Below, piece by piece: positions 19,098-28,715 of a stretch of DNA of 54,454 nucleotides. Position 1 is the stretch's first letter. Every line of letters starts with the position of its first letter. Source of the DNA: Muribaculaceae bacterium (lineage in GTDB: Bacteria; Bacteroidota; Bacteroidia; Bacteroidales; Muribaculaceae); assembly GCA_022509085.1 (NCBI GenBank), contig JAFLTW010000002.1, positions 1 to 54,454 on the forward strand, written 5' to 3'. The notes beneath the pieces are model-generated. The model saw only the letters and a list, made by a program, of their open reading frames with translations. It did not search any database and was not told where the DNA came from. Made by a program: the position numbers and the translations under genes.

Positions 19098-21128
19098 ATG
19101 AGAATGCTCAGATGGACATATAGCCTCGCGGCCATGCTGCTGTTGCTGGCAGCCGGCGGCTGCGTCACCGACGACTTCGGCGACGCCGGCTCCTCCGCGC
19201 CCTCTGAGCACACCATCGGCTATATGTCGATGATGCTCAGGATGGCCGGCAGCGACGATGACGCTACCCGGGCATCCGACGCATCTGCCAACACTACCCG
19301 GGCCGACGTGGGCGACTCCTACGAATATGGCTCGGCGCAGGAGCTCGCCCTCTGCAACGAGGCTTTCCACTATGCCGTCTTCTACAACGAGGCAGAGCAG
19401 GCAACGCCCCTCGCCGTGGCCGAACTCACCGGCATCGCGAGCGCCGAGAGCGGCAACCGCACGGCCAACGCCACCCTCGTATATGCCGCCATCGCCGCCC
19501 GCTCCGAGCAGAAAGACCTCCTGGAGCGCCTCCGCGACTGCATCGTGATCCTAAACTGCAATATACCCATAGAGGAGTTCTGGGGCTTCACGAAAGATGA
19601 CCTCCGCTCGCTGCGCGTGAGCTCCCCATACTTCTTCTCCTCGAAGGGGGAGCGCTTCTTCACCATGGCCAACGCCGTATACGTGGAGGGCGGTGAGGCG
19701 AAACTCGCCTCCGAGGTGAATCCCGAACACGTCTTCACCACGGCACTCGAGGCCATCGAGCAGGTGTGGAAGGGTAACGCCGCCGTCACGGCCTACGTGG
19801 AGCGCCTCTCCTCCAAGGTGAAGGTGCGCTATGCCGATGGCGTGAGCCAGGGCTCCGACGCGCCCGTATTCACACCCGCCAACAACGGCATGACCGTGTT
19901 CTACGACCTCGTTGACGGCGTGCCCCACTACAAGAAAAGCGTCTATCCCAACCTCCCCGACTTCAACCCCTACCGGTATAGGGTGCGCCTCACCGGCTGG
20001 GGCCTGAACGCCCTCGAGCAGGAGACATACCTCTTCAGGAATGTCTCGCCCATGGCCAATTACTTCACGGGATGGAACCGCCCGGCCGACCACCGTTGCT
20101 TCTGGAGCGAGGACGTCAACTACCGCCGTGCCGAATATCCCTGGCAATACCGCAAGGCCATCGACGCTCCCTCCGTGCCATACTACGAGGGGAAGGTCAA
20201 CATACTGCGCAACCTCTCGTTCGACGAGCTCAACCATAACCCCATAGGCGCAGCGTACGACTACGCCCCCGAAAACACCTACGACTTCAGCGACAGGACA
20301 TTCGCCTCTCAGCTCGACGGAAGGCCGCAGTTGCTTGCCGGCACACACGTCGTGGTGTGCGCCGAACTGCTCACCAACATCGAAAACGGCGTCACCTTCG
20401 CCACCCACGACCTCTACCGCGACCGCAACGGCAACTTCTACATGAGCGAGCGCGACGTGTTCCTGGCCCTGGTGACCATCTTCAACAATTCCCTCCGCTC
20501 CCACTCCTTCCTGAAGTTTACCTACTACGACTTCGACCGAGGAGGCCAGAAGCAGCAGCTCTTCGCCAACACCAAGGGTGACTACAGCCTATACTACGGC
20601 GACACGCGCCTCACCCCCGAAAACATAGCCAAGATTTCCGGCCAACTCACCTCAGAGGCCGAATTCAAGGGTAGCGACGGCAAGAGGATTATCTGGATGG
20701 ACAACATGTCGATCCGCGACCAGTATGGGAACCCCCTCCAGATCTACTCGAACATCGACGAGGTAGACTCCACGAAAGACCGCTGGCTCCGCGAGGCCAC
20801 CGACAACGACGTGAAGTCGCTCCTCTTCGAGCACATAGGCGACGTAGACCACTTCGACGGCGGCCGTATGTATTACGCAGTGCCCATCGGCCTGGTGAAA
20901 GACGGCGCCGGCAACTCCCAAAACGACACCTATTCCGTCTACGGCAACGTGCGCAACTGTGTCTACGACCTCGCCATACATGGCGTAAACGGCATCGGCA
21001 CCTCCGTCGACCTCTCCACCCAGCCCATCGTATCGGCCTACACCGAGACGCAAGACAACCTCTACATCAGTTTCGATATCCTCGACTGGCACCTCACAGA
21101 GCAGACCGTGCCGGGACAGATCCAATAG
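19098..21128 (+). CDS. Large fimbrial lipoprotein, Mfa1-like (accessory/tip candidate)
   Basis: A 676-residue lipoprotein with lipobox AAGGC (Cys22). Two TRA sites follow (R58 and R68) in the stretch where major subunits are trimmed. The body has fimbrillin-like strands and an FKGSDGKRIIWMDN segment, and the C-terminus closes with YISFDILDWHLTEQ, equivalent to the IxVxxWxxV closing strand of this superfamily. It begins 15 bases after the anchor gene. Size similar to the major subunit suggests an alternative shaft or accessory subunit; the exact role is not determinable from sequence. Confidence 0.75.
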   Translation: MRMLRWTYSLAAMLLLLAAGGCVTDDFGDAGSSAPSEHTIGYMSMMLRMAGSDDDATRASDASANTTRADVGDSYEYGSAQELALCNEAFHYAVFYNEAEQATPLAVAELTGIASAESGNRTANATLVYAAIAARSEQKDLLERLRDCIVILNCNIPIEEFWGFTKDDLRSLRVSSPYFFSSKGERFFTMANAVYVEGGEAKLASEVNPEHVFTTALEAIEQVWKGNAAVTAYVERLSSKVKVRYADGVSQGSDAPVFTPANNGMTVFYDLVDGVPHYKKSVYPNLPDFNPYRYRVRLTGWGLNALEQETYLFRNVSPMANYFTGWNRPADHRCFWSEDVNYRRAEYPWQYRKAIDAPSVPYYEGKVNILRNLSFDELNHNPIGAAYDYAPENTYDFSDRTFASQLDGRPQLLAGTHVVVCAELLTNIENGVTFATHDLYRDRNGNFYMSERDVFLALVTIFNNSLRSHSFLKFTYYDFDRGGQKQQLFANTKGDYSLYYGDTRLTPENIAKISGQLTSEAEFKGSDGKRIIWMDNMSIRDQYGNPLQIYSNIDEVDSTKDRWLREATDNDVKSLLFEHIGDVDHFDGGRMYYAVPIGLVKDGAGNSQNDTYSVYGNVRNCVYDLAIHGVNGIGTSVDLSTQPIVSAYTETQDNLYISFDILDWHLTEQTVPGQIQ

Positions 21129-21135
21129 CATAACA

Positions 21136-23016
21136 ATGAACAGGTTTCTCTACAATATATTCCTGCTTTTCACTGCCGCGGCGCTCACCTGCGCCCTCGG
21201 CTCCTGCCGCGACGACGTGATAGCCGACCTCGAGGAGGGCGAGACCCCCGAGAGCATCTTCGGCAACGACGTCTACACCCTCGACTTCGTGGTAACCCTC
21301 GACGACCTGGGCACGCGCGCCAACGGCGCCTCCAACGACCCCCAGCAAATCGTCACAAACGAAAACTATATCAACCTCGAGCGCTTCCGCGTGCTCTTCT
21401 TCGACAATCAAGACAGGTTTCTCTTCGAGTCGAAAAACCGCTGGATCAAGGAGGTGAGCCTCGGCAACGGGTTCTCCTCATGGTTCGTCTCCATACCGTT
21501 CGGCGCCTTCGGCAACGACAGCTACGGCGAGGGCCGGGAATACGACTGGGACAACATCCGCAACTATCTCACATCGAGCTCTTTCAAGATCGCCATCCTG
21601 GTCAACCGTCCCGCGCAGCTGCTCTATCCGGGTTTTACCGACAGTGAGCTCTCCCTCCCCGAGGGACACTTCGACAACGACGGCCCATACTGGGGTCCCG
21701 GCGACGTGGGCAAGAAGACAATCTTCGACCTCCACCACTCCCAATACGACATCATCTACGCCGACAAGGGAAACCATAAGGGAGGATCCTCTGCCGCCTA
21801 CTACGATTTCGTGATGGGCGACATCAAGACCGACCAGCCCACGATGGGAGCCGCCATCAACTGGGTGAGCTTCGACAACGGCGACACCGACAAGGTGCAG
21901 ATGGGCTCCTCGAGCACGTATATGCGCCACATCAAGATGCCCGGCCCCGACCACCCCATACCCATGTATGGCATCCAAATCTTCGACCCCATACCGAAAG
22001 AGCTCTGGAAGAAGGGTACGCCGTTCGACCTCTCCAACGTGCCCGCCGACGCGATGCCCGACGAGAAGTACGGCTACCGCACAATAGCCCTGCTCCGCTC
22101 ATGCGTGCGCCTTGACCTTCTCATCCCCAAGACCGTGAAGAATGGGGCCAAACCCCAGTTTGTCTCCCTCTGGTATTCCAACATCTACTCCCGCTGCGAA
22201 CCGATGGACACCTGGACTCCCACAAATGAGCTGTGGGCCCCCGACCATGACAACGGGTGCGAGTGGGAGCATATACTCAACTACGGCCCCGTGTCGTCAA
22301 ACGTAGCTCCGGGCAACCAGAACTCAAAGTCGGCCTATCAGGAGCGCATAAGCTGGTTTTACGGCGCATGGAAGGGTCGCTGGAACTTCCAGACCCTCAA
22401 CAACACCGTCGTGACACCCGTGGCCGAGACCGCCACCACAAGGTATCCCCATATCTTCAATACCTGCATCCAGCGCAACAAGGTGATCACCTGCTTGCGG
22501 GGCGACGTCTCCAACTATTACAACGACGATTACCACCACTTCGTGGTCTATACCGGCGAGCGCAACTGCAACGACCCCAACACGCTCCCCGACATGACCA
22601 AGAACCCCTATATCGCATGCTTCGTGATTAGCTGGGACCTCAAAAACTACTACTGCATCCCGCTGCTCAACTATGCGAAAAACACCGACCCTGACCTTAC
22701 GGGCGTCTTCGGACCGCATACCGACGACGTGTTCAACAACGGCAACTGGCCCGCGAAAATGAACACGTATATCGGCACGCTCACTTCCGAGCGCGGCAAC
22801 AACCTGCCTTACCCCCTGCTGCGAAACCATATCTACCGGTTTACGCTCAAGGGCACCAGGGCCGGCGACGACGGGGATCCCTCCGACCTGTTCGTGGAGA
22901 GCGAGGTGGTGCAGTCACCAACTATCAATTTCACGGAGCGAGTGCGCGCTGTTGACGTCCGCGGCCGCCTCAAGGGCTCCTCATCCCAGTCTACGGCCGT
23001 CCCTATAAGGAAGTGA
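21136..23016 (+). CDS. Fimbrial accessory lipoprotein
   Basis: A 626-residue lipoprotein with lipobox LGSC (Cys24), a following RDD sequence and a TRA motif at about residue 60 (LDDLGTRANGAS). The first domain contains LERFRVLFFDNQDRFLFES, a fimbrillin-type strand pair. The remainder is rich in Trp, Tyr and Asn, which suits a surface or tip protein. It does not end with the usual closing strand but with a basic tail. It starts seven bases after the previous gene and overlaps the next by four bases (GTGA), so the operon is translationally coupled here. Confidence 0.7.
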   Translation: MNRFLYNIFLLFTAAALTCALGSCRDDVIADLEEGETPESIFGNDVYTLDFVVTLDDLGTRANGASNDPQQIVTNENYINLERFRVLFFDNQDRFLFESKNRWIKEVSLGNGFSSWFVSIPFGAFGNDSYGEGREYDWDNIRNYLTSSSFKIAILVNRPAQLLYPGFTDSELSLPEGHFDNDGPYWGPGDVGKKTIFDLHHSQYDIIYADKGNHKGGSSAAYYDFVMGDIKTDQPTMGAAINWVSFDNGDTDKVQMGSSSTYMRHIKMPGPDHPIPMYGIQIFDPIPKELWKKGTPFDLSNVPADAMPDEKYGYRTIALLRSCVRLDLLIPKTVKNGAKPQFVSLWYSNIYSRCEPMDTWTPTNELWAPDHDNGCEWEHILNYGPVSSNVAPGNQNSKSAYQERISWFYGAWKGRWNFQTLNNTVVTPVAETATTRYPHIFNTCIQRNKVITCLRGDVSNYYNDDYHHFVVYTGERNCNDPNTLPDMTKNPYIACFVISWDLKNYYCIPLLNYAKNTDPDLTGVFGPHTDDVFNNGNWPAKMNTYIGTLTSERGNNLPYPLLRNHIYRFTLKGTRAGDDGDPSDLFVESEVVQSPTINFTERVRAVDVRGRLKGSSSQSTAVPIRK

Positions 23017-25007
23017 AAAAAACAACCTTTTTATTGATTTTCGCGGCATTCCTCACGGGATGCCGCGGCGATGAACTCGTGGTGCCATCCGAGACGGAAC
23101 AGGCCGGCGTCGCCGGCGGCAAGGGTGGCATGTACCTGCTCAACGAGGGCAACATGGGCTCCAACAAATGCACCCTCGACTTCTATGATTTCGCCTCCGG
23201 CCAATACCTGCGCAACATCTATGCCGAGCGCAACCCCGGCGAGGTGATGGAGCTCGGAGACGTGGGCAACGATATCGCCGTCTACGGCGGCAAACTCTAC
23301 ATCACCGTCAACTGCAGCCATAAGGTGGAGGTGCTCGATGCGGCCACAGCCACCAAAATCAAGCAGATCGACATCCCCAACTGCCGATACCTGGCCTTTG
23401 CTGACGGCAATGCCTACGTGAGCAGCTACATTGGGCCCGTCGGTCCCGACCCCAACAGTCCGCTGGGAAGCGTGTTCCGAATAGACACGCTCTCGCTCGA
23501 GGTGACGGGGGAGGTGGCCGTGGGCTACCAGCCGGAGGAGATGGCCGTGGCCGACGGGATGCTCTTCGTGGCCAACTCCGGCGGCTACCGGGCCCCTGAT
23601 TACGACGACCGTATCACGGCCATCTCCCTGGCCGACTTCTCAACGGCCTACGAGATAAAGGCTGCGGTAAACCTGCTGAGGCTCAAGCGCGACGGCTACG
23701 GCAACCTCTGGGCCACCTCGCGGGGCGACCATAAGGATGTACCCTCATCGCTGCTCTGCCTCGGCAAGAACTCAGCCGGCCGCTATGCCGTGAGCAAACG
23801 GTATGACATAGGGTGCGACAATTTCGCTTTCCGCGGCGACTCGCTGCTCTTCATCTCGTCGCGTGGAGGTGAGAACAGCTACGGGGTGCTCGACATCACC
23901 ACCGGTGAGCAGCTCGGCAGTTTCGTATCTCCGGCGCTGGAGCGCGAGATTACGCGCCCCTACGGCCTGGCCGTAAACCCCGCCGACGGCAACATCTTCC
24001 TGACGGATGCGAAAAACTACGTCTCTTCCGGCACGCTCTACTGCCTCGACGGCAGCGGAGCGACGCTCTGGAGCGCGCGCACGGGAGACATCCCCTGCGC
24101 TATGGCCTTCACCTCGGGAGCAGTGTCGCTCCCCGCTCCCGGCGCGAAGCCTGAGGTTTCGGGAGGCGCCTACATATCTCGGGTGTTTGAATACTGCCCG
24201 GCGCCCGGCCAGTTTGTCAATCTTATGCCGGCTTATGAGGAGGGCGACGAATATGCCGATATCCTGCGCAAGTGTGAGGAGGCCCTGTGCGGCACCCGCT
24301 CCGACTGCATCACTCTCGGCGGTTTCGGCGGATACGTCACCTTCGGTTTCGACCATATGGTACCCAATGTGGAGGGAGAGCCCGACTTCCGCCTCTGGGG
24401 CAATGCCGTCTGGCAGAGCCGCGAACTGCGCGGCGGCTCCGCCGAACCCGGCATCGTCTATGTGAGCTACGACGCCAATGCAAACGGACGGCCCGACGAC
24501 GAGTGGTTTGAGCTTGCCGGAAGCGAGTATGACGCGCCCGGCACCATTCACGATTACCGCATCACCTACACCCGTCGGGAGGGCGACATCGGCTGGTCAG
24601 ACTCCGAAGGGGAGTCGGGGAGCATCGCCCTCAACCCCTACCACCGCCAGAGTTACTGGCCCCTGTGGCTGGGGGGAGAGTCCCGGCTGGAGGGAGAGAA
24701 CCGGCAGGGGGGAGAGAACCGGCTGGAGTTTGCCGGGACGCGTCTGGCACCCAACGCTGTAGATGCCTCCGGCGACGGCTCCAACTTCATTCTCTATTCC
24801 TACCCCTGGGGCTATGCTGACAATTACCCCAACAGTTTCGAGGCTGAAAACAGTTTCGATATCTCCTGGGCCGTGGATGCCTCCGGCCGACCCGTGAAAC
24901 TGCCGGGCATACATTTCGTCAGGGTGATGACTGGCCTCCACCAATACTGCGGAGCTCTCGGCGAAACCAGCACCGAACTCTCGAAAGCCCAAGATCTCCA
25001 TTATTAA
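23013..25007 (+). CDS. Beta-propeller lipoprotein with BtuG/YncE-like N-half
   Basis: A 664-residue lipoprotein (lipobox LTGC, Cys17) starting at a GTG that overlaps the preceding stop. Residues of about 35-370 form a YncE/DUF5074-type propeller (GGMYLLNEGNMGSNKCTLDFYD, VYGGKLYITVNCSHKVEVLD, RPYGLAVNPADGNIFLTDAK). Residues of about 385-660 form a second domain with ITLGGFGGYVTFGFDH and VSYDANANGRPDDEWFELAGSEY. That domain is seen in Bacteroides surface proteins next to TonB receptors. BtuG, the cobalamin-binding propeller, is the closest named relative I recall, but no receptor or cobalamin riboswitch is nearby. A fimbrial tip or ligand-binding role is inferred from the operon. Confidence 0.65.
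   Translation: MKKTTFLLIFAAFLTGCRGDELVVPSETEQAGVAGGKGGMYLLNEGNMGSNKCTLDFYDFASGQYLRNIYAERNPGEVMELGDVGNDIAVYGGKLYITVNCSHKVEVLDAATATKIKQIDIPNCRYLAFADGNAYVSSYIGPVGPDPNSPLGSVFRIDTLSLEVTGEVAVGYQPEEMAVADGMLFVANSGGYRAPDYDDRITAISLADFSTAYEIKAAVNLLRLKRDGYGNLWATSRGDHKDVPSSLLCLGKNSAGRYAVSKRYDIGCDNFAFRGDSLLFISSRGGENSYGVLDITTGEQLGSFVSPALEREITRPYGLAVNPADGNIFLTDAKNYVSSGTLYCLDGSGATLWSARTGDIPCAMAFTSGAVSLPAPGAKPEVSGGAYISRVFEYCPAPGQFVNLMPAYEEGDEYADILRKCEEALCGTRSDCITLGGFGGYVTFGFDHMVPNVEGEPDFRLWGNAVWQSRELRGGSAEPGIVYVSYDANANGRPDDEWFELAGSEYDAPGTIHDYRITYTRREGDIGWSDSEGESGSIALNPYHRQSYWPLWLGGESRLEGENRQGGENRLEFAGTRLAPNAVDASGDGSNFILYSYPWGYADNYPNSFEAENSFDISWAVDASGRPVKLPGIHFVRVMTGLHQYCGALGETSTELSKAQDLHY
24674..24727 (+). repeat. 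18-bp in-frame tandem repeat, three copies
   Basis: Units at 24674, 24692 and 24710 each begin GGGAGAG and are 18 bases long. They encode the hexapeptides GESRLE, GENRQG and GENRLE inside the second domain of the propeller lipoprotein. Being a multiple of three, the array can expand without breaking the frame. Confidence 0.85.
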
Positions 25008-25031
25008 ATTATAATTATAAGCCTTATAGAA

Positions 25032-25130
25032 CTTCTATAACTTCTATAACTTCTATCTCTTATAAAACTTATAAGACTTTATAAGACTTTATAAGACTTT
25101 ATAAAACTTTATAAGAATTATAAGAATTAT
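25032..25130. repeat. AT-rich short tandem repeats
   Basis: Three copies of a 9-base CTTCTATAA-like unit begin at 25032. Three exact and one variant copy of the 10-base unit ATAAGACTTT occupy 25071-25110, followed by two AAGAATTAT-like units to about 25130. They lie between the fimbrial operon stop and the promoter of the next gene. Confidence 0.85.
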
Positions 25131-25143
25131 AATCCCCCCTGGC

Positions 25144-25174
25144 TTGCGAAATATGAATTAAATTATTATATTTG
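25144..25174 (+). promoter_or_regulatory. Promoter of the 1132-residue secreted protein
   Basis: TTG at 25144-25146, a 20-base spacer and TATATTTG at 25167-25174. The start codon is about 72 bases downstream, preceded by an A-rich leader. Confidence 0.7.
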
Positions 25175-25246
25175 CACCGAAATATATTCCCGTTAAGAAG
25201 AAACAAGAGATAAACAACAATATTTTTTTTCCAAAAACCTCAATCT

Positions 25247-28200
25247 ATGAAGCTAAAACGACTGTTTTTGGGTCTGATGGCAGTAGCTCTCGCAGCTCCC
25301 GCCATGATGGCGCAAAACTCTGTTACCCTGAAGTTTGAAGGTGACGGTTGGGACAAGGGTCTTTATCTGACCAATACCAACGAATACGGTAAAAACAGCG
25401 GTATGGAGTACGACGTGTACTATCAGCCCTCAGCTGACACGTTCACTTACGAGTTTTCTTTGCCGTTCGACCCCGACACCAACACTCCGGGTCTCTCTTT
25501 CGGTGTGCTCAAGGGTTACACCATCAACATTGAGATAGACAACGGCGCTGGTCTGAAGAACGACGCCAACTATTCCAGCGACGACGGCAACACTCCCGCC
25601 GACTACTACCTCGCTGCAATCACCGACGGCGTGTTTAGCGCTGCCGCTCCCAAGAGGGTTGCCGGTATGAACCAGTTTGGCGATGCCGGTTATTCTCCCG
25701 AAATAGTGGGCGGTTGGATTCTTTCCCTCTACTCGGCAAAGGTAAGCGGCCATTCGTTCACCGTTACCGTCAACAAGGAAGTTATCGACCAGAACGAAGG
25801 CGTCAACCTCGTGTTCAATGACTTCGATCTCTATGCCGAGCCCGAACCTCTCCAGCTTACCATTATCGGTGAGGCAAGCGGTGCCAATACGGGTAGGACT
25901 TATGTCAGCTCCGCCGAACTCGCTTCCTCCAATGGCGAATATTTCGTTAAGTTTGTCAACACTCCCCAGCAGATTATCGTTTACACCGAAGATGAGAATC
26001 TCGAACTCGACTTCATCTTTACTCCCGCTCTCGAAGAAGGCAACAAGACCTATACGATTAAGTCAGAGAAGGGTAGGTACTTCGGTATGAACCACACCAT
26101 TAGTTTCTATGACGGAGCACGTGGCCACACCCTCACCATCTCTCCTGCCGACGGTGCTGTCGACAAGACTCCCGCTCAGGTTTACGCTGCTGTGTCTTCC
26201 AACGCTCTCTTCAGCGCCAAGCCCGCAACCGATGTAGTTCTCTCGAAGACAGCTCCGGGCGAATATAAGGGCACAATCGACACTTCCAAGGGCGACCGCG
26301 TTAAACTCTACACCCAGAAGGGTGGAGAAACTGTATGGTACGGCCTTCCTGCTCAGGTTACCCAGAATGAGTTCGACCTTGGCTCACAGGCTGCTTACGA
26401 TGGTCTTACCCTTGCATCCGGTGTTAGTCATAGCGCGGTGAAATTTATTAAGGTTATTCCGGAGGAAGGCAAGCCGGAGGCTCAGTTCTTCGTCAACCTC
26501 AACGACAATACGGTTGATCTCGCTTCAGCCGCAGGCCAGAGCGACAATAACGACCCGAAGATCCCCGGCGTTGCCGAGGCTCCCGAGGCTATCTATGCAT
26601 GTATTGTTACCGGTGCTCTGAGCGCTTACAATCCTAAGCCTGAAACTGACCCGAAACTTACACGTGGCGCCAACAACGTCTACACCGGCACGGTGCCTGT
26701 TCCTTCTACAGCTTATGTGAAATACTACTCCGTTAACGGCACCTCTTACAACTGGTATGGCCCGGACGGAAACCAGGAATGGACTTTCACTACCGATCCC
26801 GAAATGACCTGGACCCTGAAGTCAGGCGCTGCCGCAGCTAATGTCGGCCGTATCAAGACCGGTGGAAACGGCATCCTTGAAGACGAATGGCCTTACGACC
26901 TCAACGTAAGCATCAACTGGGATGCATCCACCCTCACCATGACCGCCAAGGAGGTTGAATATCCCGAACTCCCGCAGTGGTATCTCTCTATTCCTATCGA
27001 ACCCAACATGCAGTTCGTGACCGGATTCCAGGTCCACTGGGGTGAAGGCTACGACTGGTGCCCGATCAAGTGGGCAGACGGTTCACCTGTATATGACGAA
27101 AATGATAAGAAAATTAGGAAAATGTTCCAAGTATATGTTCCCGGTGTTGAGCAACCCTTCACTTATCCCGGCGTTATCGATGCCAACGTTCCCGACGATA
27201 CGGGCGACTCAGGTGGCTCAGGCGGAGGCAACTACGACAACTCCCTCACTATCCAAGGTATGGGCTACGACGGTTATGCTTGGGGACGCCCCGGCATCTA
27301 CAAGCTGATTATCCCGGCCAAGACGTTCCTCGTGGAATATGAGGGTATGTGGATTCCCAACAAGGAGGTAACCGTTACATATCAGTGCGGAGGTTCCGTA
27401 ATTGAAGACGCGAAGGTGGTTTACCCCTTCGGCGTAGACCAGATTCTCGAATGGCCCCGCGTGCCCTGGAATCAGGATGCCGCCAATGCTGACCCGAACT
27501 ACGACAATTACACCACCGGTGTTGCATTCCAGTACGCCACCTTGCGCGACAACGACGGTTACCAGTATCCGCTCCTTACTGATGATCCCGATGGCAAGGT
27601 GCCCATCCAGCTCACTATCGACGGCAAGCCCGCAGGAACTGTTTACGGTCGTATCACAAGCGACGTGAGGACTCAGCCCAACCGCGTGATTGTGGATATG
27701 TCTGAATACACCGAACTCGCCACCTACACCTTCACGTTAGCGAAAGGCGTGGTATACGAAGAAGGTGTGTTCGCTATCGGTAACAGAGAGAACCCGGGTG
27801 AAAGCTTTACCCTCATCCTGACCGACCAGCTCAATCTTCCCGGTGTATACTTCGATATCTCCGGTGCAAAGAACGCTTACGAGCAGGTTGTTCTTATGGA
27901 CCAGACGGCCTATGCCTACTATCCCACAGAATCTCTCTACAAGATACCTCTCGACTTTACTTCCGACGACGTATACTGCACAGTATGGACCCAGCTTAAT
28001 CCTCTCATTGTAACCGGTCCGGAAGATCTTACTGAAGGTACAGATTTCACAATCTACTATTCAGAGGATCTGAATGGCGACAACGAAGTTGTCAACTCAG
28101 CCCAGATCACCTTCCTCACAGAGGCTTGCCTCAACTCTACCTTCAAGGTTGTTGCAGGTACGGAAACCGTGGAAGAGGCAGTCACTACCAAGTTCAACGT

Positions 28201-28645
28201 TAAGGGTCCCGAGGGTATCGTCAACTACCTCCAGGTAGTCAACGTTTCGGAACAGGAGGAAATCGTGGTTGAAAACGGTGCGTTCAGCGTTACATACACC
28301 GAATTCCCCACTCAGCTGCTCCTCTCCATCCATGAAGACTATCTCATCAACGTTACGGCTCCCGCTAACCTCGCTACGACTGACTACACAATTTCGAGGA
28401 ATGCGGATGCTGATGGCCTGACCTCCGTTACCGTTCTTCTCTACGAAGCTTGCGGCGGCACTGCCTTCAACGTTGAAATCGTCAACAATCCTGCCGGTGT
28501 AGCCGGTATCGGCGCTGAAGAAGGTGGCTTCACCGTATTCAACCTCCAGGGTGTGAAGGTGCTCGACACTGACAACGCTTCCGACCTCAACCAGCTCCAG
28601 CCGGGTCTCTACATCGTCAACGGCAAGAAAGTCGTTCTGAAGTAA
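25247..28645 (+). CDS. Large secreted multidomain protein with type IX-like C-terminal tail
   Basis: I do not recognise a named family. It has 1132 residues and a signal peptide (MKLKRLFLGLMAVALAAPAMMA), then beta-rich sequence. Two segments are internal duplicates: about residues 305-380 (APGEYKGTIDTSKGDRVKLY, WYGLP) and 442-515 (NNVYTGTVPVPSTAYVKYY, WYGPDG). A Gly/Ser linker (DSGGSGGG) lies near residue 650. The end, GGFTVFNLQGVKVLDTDNAS followed by LQPGLYIVNGKKVVLK, is a short sorting-type tail shared with other proteins in this window. Base composition is less GC-rich than the core genes. It is transcribed alone, from its own promoter to its own terminator. Confidence 0.75.
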   Translation: MKLKRLFLGLMAVALAAPAMMAQNSVTLKFEGDGWDKGLYLTNTNEYGKNSGMEYDVYYQPSADTFTYEFSLPFDPDTNTPGLSFGVLKGYTINIEIDNGAGLKNDANYSSDDGNTPADYYLAAITDGVFSAAAPKRVAGMNQFGDAGYSPEIVGGWILSLYSAKVSGHSFTVTVNKEVIDQNEGVNLVFNDFDLYAEPEPLQLTIIGEASGANTGRTYVSSAELASSNGEYFVKFVNTPQQIIVYTEDENLELDFIFTPALEEGNKTYTIKSEKGRYFGMNHTISFYDGARGHTLTISPADGAVDKTPAQVYAAVSSNALFSAKPATDVVLSKTAPGEYKGTIDTSKGDRVKLYTQKGGETVWYGLPAQVTQNEFDLGSQAAYDGLTLASGVSHSAVKFIKVIPEEGKPEAQFFVNLNDNTVDLASAAGQSDNNDPKIPGVAEAPEAIYACIVTGALSAYNPKPETDPKLTRGANNVYTGTVPVPSTAYVKYYSVNGTSYNWYGPDGNQEWTFTTDPEMTWTLKSGAAAANVGRIKTGGNGILEDEWPYDLNVSINWDASTLTMTAKEVEYPELPQWYLSIPIEPNMQFVTGFQVHWGEGYDWCPIKWADGSPVYDENDKKIRKMFQVYVPGVEQPFTYPGVIDANVPDDTGDSGGSGGGNYDNSLTIQGMGYDGYAWGRPGIYKLIIPAKTFLVEYEGMWIPNKEVTVTYQCGGSVIEDAKVVYPFGVDQILEWPRVPWNQDAANADPNYDNYTTGVAFQYATLRDNDGYQYPLLTDDPDGKVPIQLTIDGKPAGTVYGRITSDVRTQPNRVIVDMSEYTELATYTFTLAKGVVYEEGVFAIGNRENPGESFTLILTDQLNLPGVYFDISGAKNAYEQVVLMDQTAYAYYPTESLYKIPLDFTSDDVYCTVWTQLNPLIVTGPEDLTEGTDFTIYYSEDLNGDNEVVNSAQITFLTEACLNSTFKVVAGTETVEEAVTTKFNVKGPEGIVNYLQVVNVSEQEEIVVENGAFSVTYTEFPTQLLLSIHEDYLINVTAPANLATTDYTISRNADADGLTSVTVLLYEACGGTAFNVEIVNNPAGVAGIGAEEGGFTVFNLQGVKVLDTDNASDLNQLQPGLYIVNGKKVVLK

Positions 28646-28663
28646 GAGCAATCCCGTTCCAAT

Positions 28664-28695
28664 AAAAAAGCGCCCTCGCAAGGGGCGCTTTTTTT
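28664..28695. terminator. Bidirectional terminator
   Basis: GCGCCC/GGGCGC stem with a 7-base loop, flanked by six A and seven T. It serves the secreted protein on the plus strand and the converging phage-like genes on the minus strand. Confidence 0.85.
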
Positions 28696-28715
28696 GTCGG
28701 TGCATTTCAGGGGGT

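Noticed and set aside
23013..25007. Cobalamin uptake locus
   Set aside because: The propeller resembles BtuG, but there is no BtuB/TonB receptor, BtuF/C/D gene or recognisable cobalamin riboswitch in the window.
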